In this document: positions 38,964 to 46,672 of the stretch, in pieces
Numbering within the stretch: the stretch's first letter is position 1
How the letters are laid out: the number at the start of each line of letters is the position of its first letter
IMG/VR virus record: IMGVR_UViG_3300025011_000019
Location: 62,001 to 126,000 of that record
DNA from: a virus
DNA length: 64,000 bases
Direction: 5' to 3' (one strand)
Position numbers and translations under genes: made by a program
Notes under the pieces: model-generated
Told to the model about the DNA's origin: nothing
The model's database searches: none
Seen by the model: the letters and a program-made list of their open reading frames with translations, nothing else

Positions 38964-40673
38964 ATGAAAACAAATCCAATGTTAATGACAGATTCGTACA
39001 AAATAAGCCACCTCATTATGAGTGAAAAAGGTACAGAAAAAATTTATTCTACATTTACGCCTAGACATTCAAGAATTGAAGGAATTAATGAAGTAGTATT
39101 CTTTGGTTTACAAGGATTTATTAAAGATTATCTAATTGATAATTTCAATGAAAACTTTTTCAATGTTGATAAATCAATAGTAGTTGCAGATTATAAAAGA
39201 ATCATTAAAAATTCTCTAGGAGATAATTGTGCAGATACAACTCATATTGAAGCATTACATGATTTAGGATACCTTCCTATTAAAATCAAGGCAGTAAAAG
39301 AAGGCACATTGATTCCAATGAAAGTTCCTGTGTTTACAATTGAAAATACTAAAAAAGAGTTCTATTGGTTGACTAATTTCTTAGAGACATTGATTTCCGC
39401 AAATATGTGGAAAGTAATTACTGCAACAACAATTGTAAAGAAATATAGAGACATTTGTGAAAAGTGGGCTGAGAAAACATGTGATAGTAAAGATCATATT
39501 CAATGGCAATGTCATAATTTTAGTTATAGAGGTATGAGTGGTCATGAAGATGCAGTAACTACAGGAGCAGGACATTTATTATATTTTACTGGTAGTGATA
39601 CGATTCCAAGTATTCAATATTTAGAGCAATATTATGGTGTTAATGTGGAAAAGGAATTAGTTTCAGCAAGTGTGTTAGCAACGGAACATAGTATTCAATG
39701 TGGATATCAAGATGATTTGAGATATTTTAAGAGAATGATTACTGAAGTTGCCCCTAGTGGAATTGTAAGTATAGTTAGTGATGGGTATGATTATTTTAAT
39801 GTCTTGGGGAATATTTTACCTTCATTGAAAGATGATATTATGAGTAGAAATGGTAAGTGTGTCATTCGTCCTGATTCTGGAAGTCCAATAAAGATTATTT
39901 GCGGTAATGTGATTGTTGAAGATTTAACCAATGAAGAATATTGTGATAATCTGGAAGATTGCAAGGAAATTATGTTGGAGAGAATAATTGACGATATAAG
40001 AAATGATACACCTCATGGAGAACATGGTATTTCTAGGCAAGATGCAATTTTTAAATTTCAAGATAAGCATTATGAAATTGTTATTGAAATTGATTGGAAT
40101 AGACATGATAAACAATATTATTATATTGATGGTGCTAATGTTCATATTTGTAAAGAAGTAAAATTAACTATAGAGCAAAAGGGTTCTGTAGAAGCATTAT
40201 GGGATACCTTTGGAGGAACTATTAATAGTAAAGGGTATAAGGTACTAGATAGTCATGTGGGCTTAATATATGGAGATAGCATAAGTCCAGAAATTGCAGA
40301 AGAAACTTTCAAACAATTAGAAGCAAAGGGGTTTTCAGCAGAAAACATCGTATACGGAGTTGGAAGTTATTCTTTAGGTTATCACACCAGAGACACATTT
40401 TCGTTCGCTTTAAAGGCCACTTATACGGTTATTGATGGAGTTGAAAAGTTTATCTTTAAAGATCCTAAAACCGATATTGGTGGAATCAAAAAATCTCAAA
40501 AAGGAATGGTTGCAGTAGTTGATGGTGAAAATGGTATCTATTTGGTTGATGGATTAAATGAAATGGAAAAAGATGCAATTGATATTATTGATTTACTTGA
40601 AGATGTATTTATTGATGGAAAATTAGTAAGAGATGAAAGTTTAGCAGAAATTAGAGCGAGAGTTTTGAAATAA
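38964..40673 (+). CDS. nadV: Nicotinamide phosphoribosyltransferase-like protein (NAMPT/NadV or Namat)
   Basis: The 569-residue protein matches NAMPT over its full length. Seen features: DSYKISH near residue 10, FFGLQGFIKDYL, VPVFTIENT, FSYRGMSGHEDAVTTGAGHL, CVIRPDSGSPIKI (the phosphate-binding stretch), LIYGDSI, NIVYGVGSYSLGYHTRDTFS and a C-terminal regulatory tail. NAMPT joins nicotinamide with PRPP to make NMN. In NARP1 phages the homologue uses ADP-ribose pyrophosphate and makes NAD directly. No NMN adenylyltransferase is seen nearby, which favours the NARP1 form. Confidence 0.9.
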   Translation: MKTNPMLMTDSYKISHLIMSEKGTEKIYSTFTPRHSRIEGINEVVFFGLQGFIKDYLIDNFNENFFNVDKSIVVADYKRIIKNSLGDNCADTTHIEALHDLGYLPIKIKAVKEGTLIPMKVPVFTIENTKKEFYWLTNFLETLISANMWKVITATTIVKKYRDICEKWAEKTCDSKDHIQWQCHNFSYRGMSGHEDAVTTGAGHLLYFTGSDTIPSIQYLEQYYGVNVEKELVSASVLATEHSIQCGYQDDLRYFKRMITEVAPSGIVSIVSDGYDYFNVLGNILPSLKDDIMSRNGKCVIRPDSGSPIKIICGNVIVEDLTNEEYCDNLEDCKEIMLERIIDDIRNDTPHGEHGISRQDAIFKFQDKHYEIVIEIDWNRHDKQYYYIDGANVHICKEVKLTIEQKGSVEALWDTFGGTINSKGYKVLDSHVGLIYGDSISPEIAEETFKQLEAKGFSAENIVYGVGSYSLGYHTRDTFSFALKATYTVIDGVEKFIFKDPKTDIGGIKKSQKGMVAVVDGENGIYLVDGLNEMEKDAIDIIDLLEDVFIDGKLVRDESLAEIRARVLK

Positions 40674-40695
40674 GATTTAGAAAGTGGAGTAAATG

Positions 40696-40728
40696 GAAGA
40701 TATATGGAGATAAACGAAGTATATCTTC
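40696..40728 (+). terminator. 9-bp hairpin after the NAD operon
   Basis: GAAGATATA and TATATCTTC flank 15 bases, 23 bases after the NAMPT stop. A weak terminator candidate without a T-run. Confidence 0.4.
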
Positions 40729-40758
40729 CTGATAAAGATTTGGATGTGATATTTTTTT

Positions 40759-40965
40759 ATGGAATGTCCATATTGTAGTTATGAATTAAAATGCACAGAT
40801 TACTATGGTAAGCGTCAAGTAGCAGAACATTATTGGTCGTACCCTCAATCTTGGATAGAGAAAGAGGGAGATATTTTCAAATGCGATAATGAAGAGTGCG
40901 ACATGTATCAAGAAAGTTTTTATACTGATTCAAGAGATGAATTACATGAAGGTTATCCATGTTAG
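40759..40965 (+). CDS. Zinc-ribbon protein, 68 aa
   Basis: MECPYCSYELKC at the start and CDNEECDMYQ in the second half form a zinc ribbon. The ATG has only a weak ribosome site, so the start is the least certain part. It precedes another, frameshifted zinc-ribbon gene. Confidence 0.55.
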   Translation: MECPYCSYELKCTDYYGKRQVAEHYWSYPQSWIEKEGDIFKCDNEECDMYQESFYTDSRDELHEGYPC

Positions 40966-40979
40966 AAAAGGAGTAAATA

Positions 40980-41161
40980 ATGATAAACAACATCCCATGC
41001 CCTTACTGTAAAAGTAAAGACACAAATATAAAAGAAGTAATTTGGGTGTCTTTTAATCAAGAAAATGAAGGACTTGTAGAAATTATGCAATATTGACTGA
41101 GTTTAAGTATGAAGTTATTAGTCAGGATTATCAAGATAAAGAATTGATTTTTAGAGATTGA
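40980..41161 (+). pseudogene. Zinc-ribbon gene with a frameshift near 41093
   Basis: AAAAGGAG precedes an ATG that opens INNIPCPYCKSKDTNIKEV and ends after 38 codons at QY-TGA. The -1 frame from that point continues TEFKYEVISQDYQDKELIFR to a stop. A ribbon normally has a second Cys pair exactly there, so I infer one missing base in a gene of about 60 codons. A real mutation or a sequencing error are both possible. Confidence 0.5.
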
Positions 41162-41175
41162 TAGGAGATTTAATT

Positions 41176-41532
41176 ATGGATTTAAGAATGTATATATTAG
41201 TTAATGAAGATATTGAAATCAATAAAGGAAAACTTGCAGGTCAAGTCGGACACGCAGTAGCAGTATATTTTTATAATTTTATGATTGATGAGAGTAAGGA
41301 ATACGATTCAACTATTGAATTATATATGACGAATTATCAAAAGAAAATTATTCTTTATGCTCCGCAATCAAAATTAGAGGAATTAGAAGTTAAAGGTTAT
41401 ATCGCTATCAGAGATAGAGGATGGACGGATTTAGAACCTAATACATTGACATGTATTAATATGGGAATTATCGATTATGATGATTTTCCAAAAGAATTAA
41501 ATTGGTTAAAAAATTTAAAGTTATGTAGATGA
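41176..41532 (+). CDS. Peptidyl-tRNA hydrolase 2 (Pth2) family protein
   Basis: Starts at the ATG behind TAGGAGATTTAAT. The 118-residue protein begins MDLRMYILVNEDIEINKGKL and has the Pth2 core KGKLAGQVGHAVAVYF (Lys, Gln and His of the active-site loop) followed by IILYAPQSKLEELEVKG and a C-terminal domain. Pth2 cleaves the ester between a stalled peptide and its tRNA. Bacteria normally use Pth1, so a phage Pth2-like enzyme is unusual and might rescue tRNAs after ribosome stalling. Key residues present; activity not proved. Confidence 0.8.
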   Translation: MDLRMYILVNEDIEINKGKLAGQVGHAVAVYFYNFMIDESKEYDSTIELYMTNYQKKIILYAPQSKLEELEVKGYIAIRDRGWTDLEPNTLTCINMGIIDYDDFPKELNWLKNLKLCR

Positions 41533-41578
41533 GTTATCAATTCAAAGAATAGTTTGATCGGAATAGGAGTGTTTAATT

Positions 41579-41701
41579 ATGTGTGAGAATAATAAAGAAG
41601 CAAAGCATATTACGATTAATATTTTACCTCAAAGTCCTGTTGCTTGGTTTTTCATAATGTGGATTGGAATATTTTTTGCTTGTGCATTGGGAGGAAAATA
41701 A
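41579..41701 (+). CDS. Single-span membrane microprotein, 40 aa
   Basis: MCENNKEAKHITINILPQSP is polar and is followed by a transmembrane helix (VAWFFIMWIGIFFACALGG). TAGGAGTG precedes the ATG. It ends three bases before the DUF5662 gene. Role unknown. Confidence 0.55.
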   Translation: MCENNKEAKHITINILPQSPVAWFFIMWIGIFFACALGGK

Positions 41702-41704
41702 ATA

Positions 41705-42157
41705 ATGACAAAATATGAAACAATGTGTGACACATACAAACATAAGCAATTGGTCAATAAGTTTATGAATAAAGTTATCCAGAAATTAGGTGAAAGAGCA
41801 ATCAATCATGATAATTCAAAACTAGAGGACTTTGAAGCAGATATTTTTGCTCAACATAATTCAAAATTGGCTGGTTGCACCTATGGAAGCGAAGAAGATA
41901 AAAAGACTCTTGAAGAACTTAAAGAAGCATTAGATCATCATTATGCAAAAAATAGACATCACCCCCAACATTGGCCTAATGGAATTAAAGATATGGATTT
42001 AGTAGATTTAATTGAAATGGTTTGTGATTGGAAAGCATCGTCATTAAGACACAATGATGGAAATATTCTTATTGATATTGATAAAAATCATGATAGATTT
42101 GGTTATTCTTGTGATATGGCAGGGATATTTAAGAATACTGTTAAAATGTTTGAGTAG
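41705..42157 (+). CDS. DUF5662 family protein, 150 aa
   Basis: The family layout is visible: YKHKQLVNKFMNKVIQKLG, INHDNSKLEDFE, HHYAKNRHHPQHWPNGIKDM, then DLVDLIEMVCDWKASSLRH. Several His, Asp and Glu residues in the middle look like a metal site of HD-like type. This family is common in phages and its function is not known to me. GGGAGGAAAATAA gives a ribosome site. Confidence 0.8.
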   Translation: MTKYETMCDTYKHKQLVNKFMNKVIQKLGERAINHDNSKLEDFEADIFAQHNSKLAGCTYGSEEDKKTLEELKEALDHHYAKNRHHPQHWPNGIKDMDLVDLIEMVCDWKASSLRHNDGNILIDIDKNHDRFGYSCDMAGIFKNTVKMFE

Positions 42158-42171
42158 AAAGGAGAATTAAA

Positions 42172-42348
42172 TTGATTAATGAATTTAATCCAAAATTTCA
42201 AGATGGAGAAAAAGTATTATTAGATGGTAAAATTGTCACGGTAAATGAATGGGGTTATACACTGAAACAAGCTAGATATACTTATACTATAATTGAAAAT
42301 CCTGCAACATTTTATTTTGAACATGAATTAAAGAAGTTGTTGGTTTAG
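42172..42348 (+). CDS. Hypothetical protein, 58 aa, TTG start
   Basis: TTG behind AGAAAGGAGAATTAA. The protein begins MINEFNPKFQDGEKVLLDGK, with the compact beta-barrel start of small phage proteins. No function known. Confidence 0.55.
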   Translation: MINEFNPKFQDGEKVLLDGKIVTVNEWGYTLKQARYTYTIIENPATFYFEHELKKLLV

Positions 42349-42395
42349 AACAAGTCTTTTGTCTTGTTGTATTAAAGAAAGGAGAGTGATTAAAT

Positions 42396-42659
42396 ATGAA
42401 ACCAATATTCAAATGTGATTTCTGTACTATGTTACTCCCAAAAGAAGAAATGGAAATCCATGAAAAAGTTTGTGATTATAATGTGATAAATAAAACTTGT
42501 TTGACTTGTAAAAATGCTAGAATGAGAGATGGGAGATTACAATATTGCAGAGTAGGAGAGCAAATGAATGTACAACATGGGTTTATAATTAAGATTTATC
42601 CGGTTGTAGGTTGTGATAAGTGGGAATTTGGGATTCCGAATGATATTAAGGGGATTTGA
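42396..42659 (+). CDS. Zinc-binding protein, 87 aa
   Basis: The N-terminal CDFCTMLLPKEEMEIHEKVC looks like a C2HC zinc finger; a second Cys group (CLTCKNARM ... YCRVGEQ) and GCDKWEFG at the end suggest another metal site. AAAGGAGAG ribosome site. Unknown. Confidence 0.65.
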   Translation: MKPIFKCDFCTMLLPKEEMEIHEKVCDYNVINKTCLTCKNARMRDGRLQYCRVGEQMNVQHGFIIKIYPVVGCDKWEFGIPNDIKGI

Positions 42660-42671
42660 GGTGGATAGAAT

Positions 42672-43385
42672 ATGAATTTACTAGGTGGTAGAGCAGGATA
42701 CAATAATGTAATGTTTGAATCAGAAACTCATACTTCAACAGCAATAAGAAAAGGCAATAATATTATTGTAAATAAAATACTCAAAGATGATAAGCAAAAT
42801 ATTTTAGAGAATTTTCTTTACAGAATACCTTTTGCTAGAGCATATTGGATTATATTAAAATTAATTTTTACAAAATTTGGTTTGTTATTATTGGCACTAA
42901 GTCTTATTTATTCTTATGGTCTATACAATTTTGAACCAAGCAGTCTACAAAACAGTAACTATCATAATTTCATTATATTGCCTATTTTTATGTTGTTATT
43001 TAATAAATGTAGTAAAACGAAATATTATCATGGAGCAGAACATAAAGTGGTAAATGATTACGAAATAAATGGTAAAGTGTCGATTGAAACATCAATGAAT
43101 CAAAGTTGTGTAAATGATAATTGTGGAACTAATTTGTATATTGGATTAATTATAATTAGTGGATTATTAGTTTCATTAGTTCATTCTGGAGCAATGTTAT
43201 TAGGATGGGGAATTACATATGAAGTAATGAGATCTGATAATAGGATTATTAAGTGGTTTGTTAAGCCAATTTATTTTGTAGGAAGTTTATTGCAGAAATA
43301 TATTTTCACAAAGGAACCAAGTGTGGAACAATTAGAGGTTGCTATTATGGCATTTAAGGGGTTAGAGGAGGAAAATAAATGTTAG
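42672..43385 (+). CDS. DUF1385 (YqhQ-like) membrane protein, 237 aa
   Basis: Matches YqhQ/DUF1385: NLLGGRAGYNNVMF at the start, then two or three hydrophobic helices (FGLLLLALSLIYSYGLYN and IGLIIISGLLVSLVHSGAML) around the signature YYHGAEHKVVNDYE. It would be a cytoplasmic-membrane protein; YqhQ-type proteins have no settled function. The normal bacterial protein is about 300 residues, so this is a short version. It overlaps the next gene by 7 bases. Why a phage carries it is open. Confidence 0.8.
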   Translation: MNLLGGRAGYNNVMFESETHTSTAIRKGNNIIVNKILKDDKQNILENFLYRIPFARAYWIILKLIFTKFGLLLLALSLIYSYGLYNFEPSSLQNSNYHNFIILPIFMLLFNKCSKTKYYHGAEHKVVNDYEINGKVSIETSMNQSCVNDNCGTNLYIGLIIISGLLVSLVHSGAMLLGWGITYEVMRSDNRIIKWFVKPIYFVGSLLQKYIFTKEPSVEQLEVAIMAFKGLEEENKC

Positions 43386-43579
43386 GTAAATATCTTAAAG
43401 ACCTTGGTATATTAGAAGACAATACTCCTCAAGGTTGGAATAAAGATGATTCAAGGCAAGAACGATGGATTAAAGAAAGAGAAATATATGGTTTTGATGA
43501 AAAAGAAACTTGGTCAATGGACTTCACATTTAAACTATGGTTATATGAAAGATTATCTATGTACAATGAAAAGGACTGA
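43379..43579 (+). CDS. Hypothetical protein, 66 aa
   Basis: Starts inside the end of the DUF1385 gene behind AGAGGAGGAAA. It begins MLGKYLKDLGILEDNTPQGW, ends NEKD, and contains WSMDFTFKLWLYERLSMY, a short aromatic helix. Function unknown. Confidence 0.65.
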   Translation: MLGKYLKDLGILEDNTPQGWNKDDSRQERWIKEREIYGFDEKETWSMDFTFKLWLYERLSMYNEKD

Positions 43580-43649
43580 CGAGCAGAAAGAAAAAGTAGA
43601 AGATATAGTTAATATATTTGCATTGTGTTTGCCTAGTTTATGGTGGTAA
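43566..43649 (+). CDS. Possible overlapping microprotein, 27 aa
   Basis: ATG overlaps the end of the previous gene and opens KRTDEQKEKVEDIVNIFALC, ending PSLWW. No independent ribosome site, so this is a weak call. It would be translationally coupled. Confidence 0.35.
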   Translation: MKRTDEQKEKVEDIVNIFALCLPSLWW

Positions 43650-43677
43650 AGTATTAGAATGTAAGGGGGTGATTAGA

Positions 43678-43733
43678 ATGTAGAAATAAAAGTTTTGTTG
43701 GACAACGTATATTATCCAAGCTGTGGGGAATAA
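43678..43733 (+). pseudogene. Microgene destroyed at its start (ATG directly followed by TAG)
   Basis: A strong ribosome site (AAGGGGGTG) leads to ATG at 43678, but the next codon is TAG. Inserting one G after the ATG would open VEIKVLLDNVYYPSCGE to a TAA. I infer loss of one G from a small gene of about 18 codons. It could be a sequencing error. Confidence 0.4.
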
Positions 43734-43773
43734 TAATTATCACAAGGTTAAATAAGAAGGAGTGATAATTATT
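43732..43773 (+). promoter_or_regulatory. 12-bp inverted repeat around the ribosome site of the MazF-like gene
   Basis: AATAATTATCAC and its complement GTGATAATTATT flank 18 bases that include the ribosome site AAGAAGGA; the second arm abuts the ATG at 43774. A hairpin here could hide the ribosome site, or a dimeric regulator could bind the palindrome. I call it a possible autoregulatory element for the MazF-like gene. Confidence 0.5.
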
Positions 43774-44184
43774 ATGCAAAATGTAATAAATAATGTTCAA
43801 CAACCACAACAATTTAATCGAGGAGAGATATGGTTAGTTGATCTAGGAGAAGGCAAGGGATCTATCCAAGGAAAATTGCGTCCATGCATAATTGTAAGTA
43901 ATAATATGGCAAATCGCTACAGTCCAGTTGTGCATATATGTCCAATTAGTTCTATCGGCACGAAGTCAAAATTACCAACTCACAAAAGCATAAATAAAAA
44001 CTCTTCAGGACTATTAAGAGATTCTATTGCTCTCTGTGAACAAGTTATGTTAGTTAACAAAAATGAAGATATATTTTTGAAGAAAGTTGGATATTGTAAT
44101 TCTGAAACTATGGAACGTATAAATCAAGGTATACTTATTCAATTCTCAATAGGTCAGAAAGATAAGAATATTGTGTATGCATAA
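43774..44184 (+). CDS. MazF/PemK-family protein 1
   Basis: The 136-residue protein matches the PemK/MazF fold: FNRGEIWLVDLGEGKGSI at the start, GKLRPCIIVSNN, HICPISS, KLPTHKSI, then GLLRDSIALCEQVMLV. MazF toxins cut single-stranded RNA, and the arginine of the RPCIIVS stretch is present. No MazE-type antitoxin lies next to it: upstream is a ruined microgene and an inverted repeat that covers its ribosome site. It may be a nuclease toxin, an inactive relative, or a regulator. A related but longer protein lies at 47882, within the agr-like block. Confidence 0.8.
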   Translation: MQNVINNVQQPQQFNRGEIWLVDLGEGKGSIQGKLRPCIIVSNNMANRYSPVVHICPISSIGTKSKLPTHKSINKNSSGLLRDSIALCEQVMLVNKNEDIFLKKVGYCNSETMERINQGILIQFSIGQKDKNIVYA

Positions 44185-44205
44185 ATAAAAGGAGAAGGAT
44201 GTTTA

Positions 44206-44265
44206 TTGAAAAATATAAAGTTATTAACAATTGGCAAAAAGGTGTTGCTAATTGTTAATAACTAA
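44206..44265 (+). CDS. 19-residue leader ORF overlapping a hairpin
   Basis: A good ribosome site (AAAGGAGAAGG) precedes a TTG that opens KNIKLLTIGKKVLLIVNN and stops at TAA. The whole hairpin at 44220-44262 lies inside it, and it overlaps the start of the homing endonuclease gene. I infer a translated leader that controls access to the endonuclease start. Confidence 0.4.
   Translation: MKNIKLLTIGKKVLLIVNN
44220..44262 (+). promoter_or_regulatory. 13-bp perfect hairpin upstream of the homing endonuclease
   Basis: GTTATTAACAATT and AATTGTTAATAAC flank 17 bases that contain GGCAA/TTGC, extending the stem, and AAGGTG, a ribosome-site-like sequence. Folding would hide the ribosome site and the TTG start at 44252. 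Several phage homing endonuclease genes are known to be held silent by such early-RNA hairpins, so this is a likely translational lock. Confidence 0.55.
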
Positions 44266-45988
44266 AACCGTAAAAATGAAATGGAATGCAAGTATTAAAA
44301 AATATTATGAACAAAGAGATTATATCTTTACAAAAATGGGCAATGAATTCGAAGTGAAAGTAGAGGATTTACCTCATAGTTCACACGCATTAGTCGATAT
44401 TCAGTGTGATGGTTGCGGAGAAATTATAAAAAATGTCATATGGCGACATTATATAGATTTAAGACATGAGGGTGAAAAATATTATTGTATAAAATGTGCC
44501 ATAAAACTGTTTGTGAGTGAAAATGGAAGAATTACAAAATTAAAAAATAGTAAATCTTTTTATCAATGGTGTTACGATAATCTCCCTAAAGAATTGGCAG
44601 ATTGGATATTATCTAGATGGGATGATGCAAAAAATATAAAAAATGGGAAAGTATTAAGCCCTAATGATGTAAGCTTTAGTTCCGCAGGTTTTAATAAAAA
44701 AGGTTATTGGTTTAAGTGTTTAGAACATCCAGAACATGAAAGTGAATTAAAAAGTATTAGTAGTTTTACAAATGGACAAAATGGAAGTCTTGATTGCAAT
44801 ATGTGTAATATGGTTGTGACAACTCATCCACATTTAATTAAGTATTTGGTAAATAAAGAAGATGCAAATAAACATTCTTTTGGATCAAATCCAAAAATAC
44901 CTATGAAATGTCCAGATTGTGGATATGATAAAAATTTAAATTTTAGCACCTTAGTAGTACATGGATTTGCTTGCCCTAGATGTTCCGATGGTGTGAGTTA
45001 TCCAGAGAAGTTCTTTCTATCTTTTTTAGAACAATTACATCTAAATTTTAAATCTCAATTGAGTAAAATAACTTTTAAATGGTGTGGTGGATACAGATAT
45101 GATTTTTACATAGAAAAATTAGATAAAATTGTCATTGAAATTCAAGGAATTCAGCATTATGAAGAAATAACAGGTAATTGGAAAGTTTCATTAGCAGAAG
45201 TTCAGGAAAATGATTTTGATAAAGAGTGGTTAGCGAGAACAAACAATATTAATAATTACATAATAATCGATTGTAGAAAGTCTGAGTTAGAGTGGATAAA
45301 GAATAGCATAATGAGGTCTAGATTGCCCATATTACTTAATTTTAAAGAAAAAGATATAGATTGGTTGAAGTGTCATGAGGCTGGATGTTCAAGTTTAGTT
45401 AAAATTTCATGTAATTTATGGAATAGTGGAATTAAAAGGACTGTAGAAATAGCAGATATAATAAAGGTTCATACCTCTACAGTTTCTAGATATTTAAAAC
45501 AAGGTGTAGAATTGGGGTGGTGTGATTATGATACTAAAGAAGTAATGCAAACAAAAGTTGTTTGTTTAACAACTAATGAAATTTTTAATTCTATAACTGA
45601 TGCAACAAGTAAGTATAATATAAGGAATAGTGATATTTCATCATGTTGTTTAGGTATACAAAAATCGGCAGGAAAACATCCCGAAACAGGGGAAAAGATG
45701 GTTTGGATGTATTACGAAGAATATATTTTTAAAGATAAACAAGAAATAAAGTATATACTACATAGTTCAAGAGATATGAAGATAATATGTTTGACAACAA
45801 ACAAAGTATTCAATTCTATTGCAAACGCATCAAAAGAATATAATATAAATCGTGTCGGAATTGGAAGATGTTGCAAAAATAAACAAAAAACATGTGGTAA
45901 AGATCTTGAGACTGGTGAATTACTTAAATGGATGTATTTAGTAGATTATGAGAATATGATTAAAGATCAAAATAATAAACCTCCGTAG
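44252..45988 (+). CDS. Free-standing homing endonuclease: zinc ribbons, PD-(D/E)xK-like core, two NUMOD1-type repeats
   Basis: The 578-residue protein has a first zinc site (CDGCGEI ... YYCIKCA), a second (CPDCGYDKN ... ACPRCSDG), then a nuclease core SYPEKFFLSFLEQLHL ... GYRYDFYIEKLDKIVIEIQG with an Asp and an Glu-x-Gln, as in the EDxHD/Vsr-like homing nucleases. Then follow a helix-turn-helix (EIADIIKVHTSTVSRYLKQG) and two NUMOD1-like DNA-binding repeats (CLTTNEIFNSITDATSKYN and CLTTNKVFNSIANASKEYN). Such enzymes cut a cognate gene in other phages and spread themselves. It sits between the first MazF-like gene and the agr-like genes, so it may have brought flanking DNA along. The start is TTG 44252 (weak) or ATG 44276. 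Confidence 0.85.
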   Translation: MLITKTVKMKWNASIKKYYEQRDYIFTKMGNEFEVKVEDLPHSSHALVDIQCDGCGEIIKNVIWRHYIDLRHEGEKYYCIKCAIKLFVSENGRITKLKNSKSFYQWCYDNLPKELADWILSRWDDAKNIKNGKVLSPNDVSFSSAGFNKKGYWFKCLEHPEHESELKSISSFTNGQNGSLDCNMCNMVVTTHPHLIKYLVNKEDANKHSFGSNPKIPMKCPDCGYDKNLNFSTLVVHGFACPRCSDGVSYPEKFFLSFLEQLHLNFKSQLSKITFKWCGGYRYDFYIEKLDKIVIEIQGIQHYEEITGNWKVSLAEVQENDFDKEWLARTNNINNYIIIDCRKSELEWIKNSIMRSRLPILLNFKEKDIDWLKCHEAGCSSLVKISCNLWNSGIKRTVEIADIIKVHTSTVSRYLKQGVELGWCDYDTKEVMQTKVVCLTTNEIFNSITDATSKYNIRNSDISSCCLGIQKSAGKHPETGEKMVWMYYEEYIFKDKQEIKYILHSSRDMKIICLTTNKVFNSIANASKEYNINRVGIGRCCKNKQKTCGKDLETGELLKWMYLVDYENMIKDQNNKPP

Positions 45989-46048
45989 AATACATGATTG
46001 TAAATAAATAAATTATTACAAAATAATACAAAGGAGATAATACAATAA

Positions 46049-46660
46049 ATGGTCGAGACACTAATAGCATCGCTCATATTCTCTAAAATATATCTTTACA
46101 TAAAACTAGGAAAATTCCAAATACATAAAGAATCATACAATATAAAACCAATACTAAAAAGATGGAGTATCTATCCAGTTATATTAATGTCTATATTTTA
46201 CATCTATCTACAATATACAATAATGAATCAAAATTACTACTTTCTTCAATATCAACACATAATAAAGAATGCTATATTAGGATCATATATGATTCTAGGA
46301 CTTGATGTTCTATTTAGGCATGAGAAGTATAAAGAGTATATTATCGCTTGTTGTAGTCTCTTGTGTGGATTTGTATTGAATTATATTGTAATGTACTTTA
46401 ATCATGGGATGATGCCTATTTTCCCAGATGTATCTTATTCAACTGGTTACACTCAGTATGATATGATTATGAATGCTTCTAAGTTTAATGATTTTCATGT
46501 TTTAGGTGATCATATGACAAATCTAATATTTTTGTCCGATATATTTGATATATTTGGTATGTCAATTTGGAGTATTGGTGATATTTTAATAAGAATATTT
46601 GCTTTTATAATAGTTTACTGTTCAGTCAAAGAAATTAATAAGGTATATATGAATCAATAA
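46049..46660 (+). CDS. DUF5317-like membrane protein, 203 aa
   Basis: Hydrophobic protein with about five transmembrane segments. The C-terminal half carries NHGMMPIFPDVS, LGDHMTNLIFLSDIFDI and SIWSIGDILIRIFAFIIVY, which match the DUF5317 pattern (N-G-MPV, L-DI-P, SIGD-L---G). DUF5317 proteins often lie next to agr-like genes in Clostridia and Bacilli. I infer a role with the agr-like genes downstream. AAAGGAGATAATAC precedes the ATG. Confidence 0.7.
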   Translation: MVETLIASLIFSKIYLYIKLGKFQIHKESYNIKPILKRWSIYPVILMSIFYIYLQYTIMNQNYYFLQYQHIIKNAILGSYMILGLDVLFRHEKYKEYIIACCSLLCGFVLNYIVMYFNHGMMPIFPDVSYSTGYTQYDMIMNASKFNDFHVLGDHMTNLIFLSDIFDIFGMSIWSIGDILIRIFAFIIVYCSVKEINKVYMNQ

Positions 46661-46672
46661 ATAAAATAATAC

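Noticed and set aside
44252-45988. Group I intron around the homing endonuclease
   Set aside because: The neighbours are complete genes and no split exon is visible; it looks free-standing.
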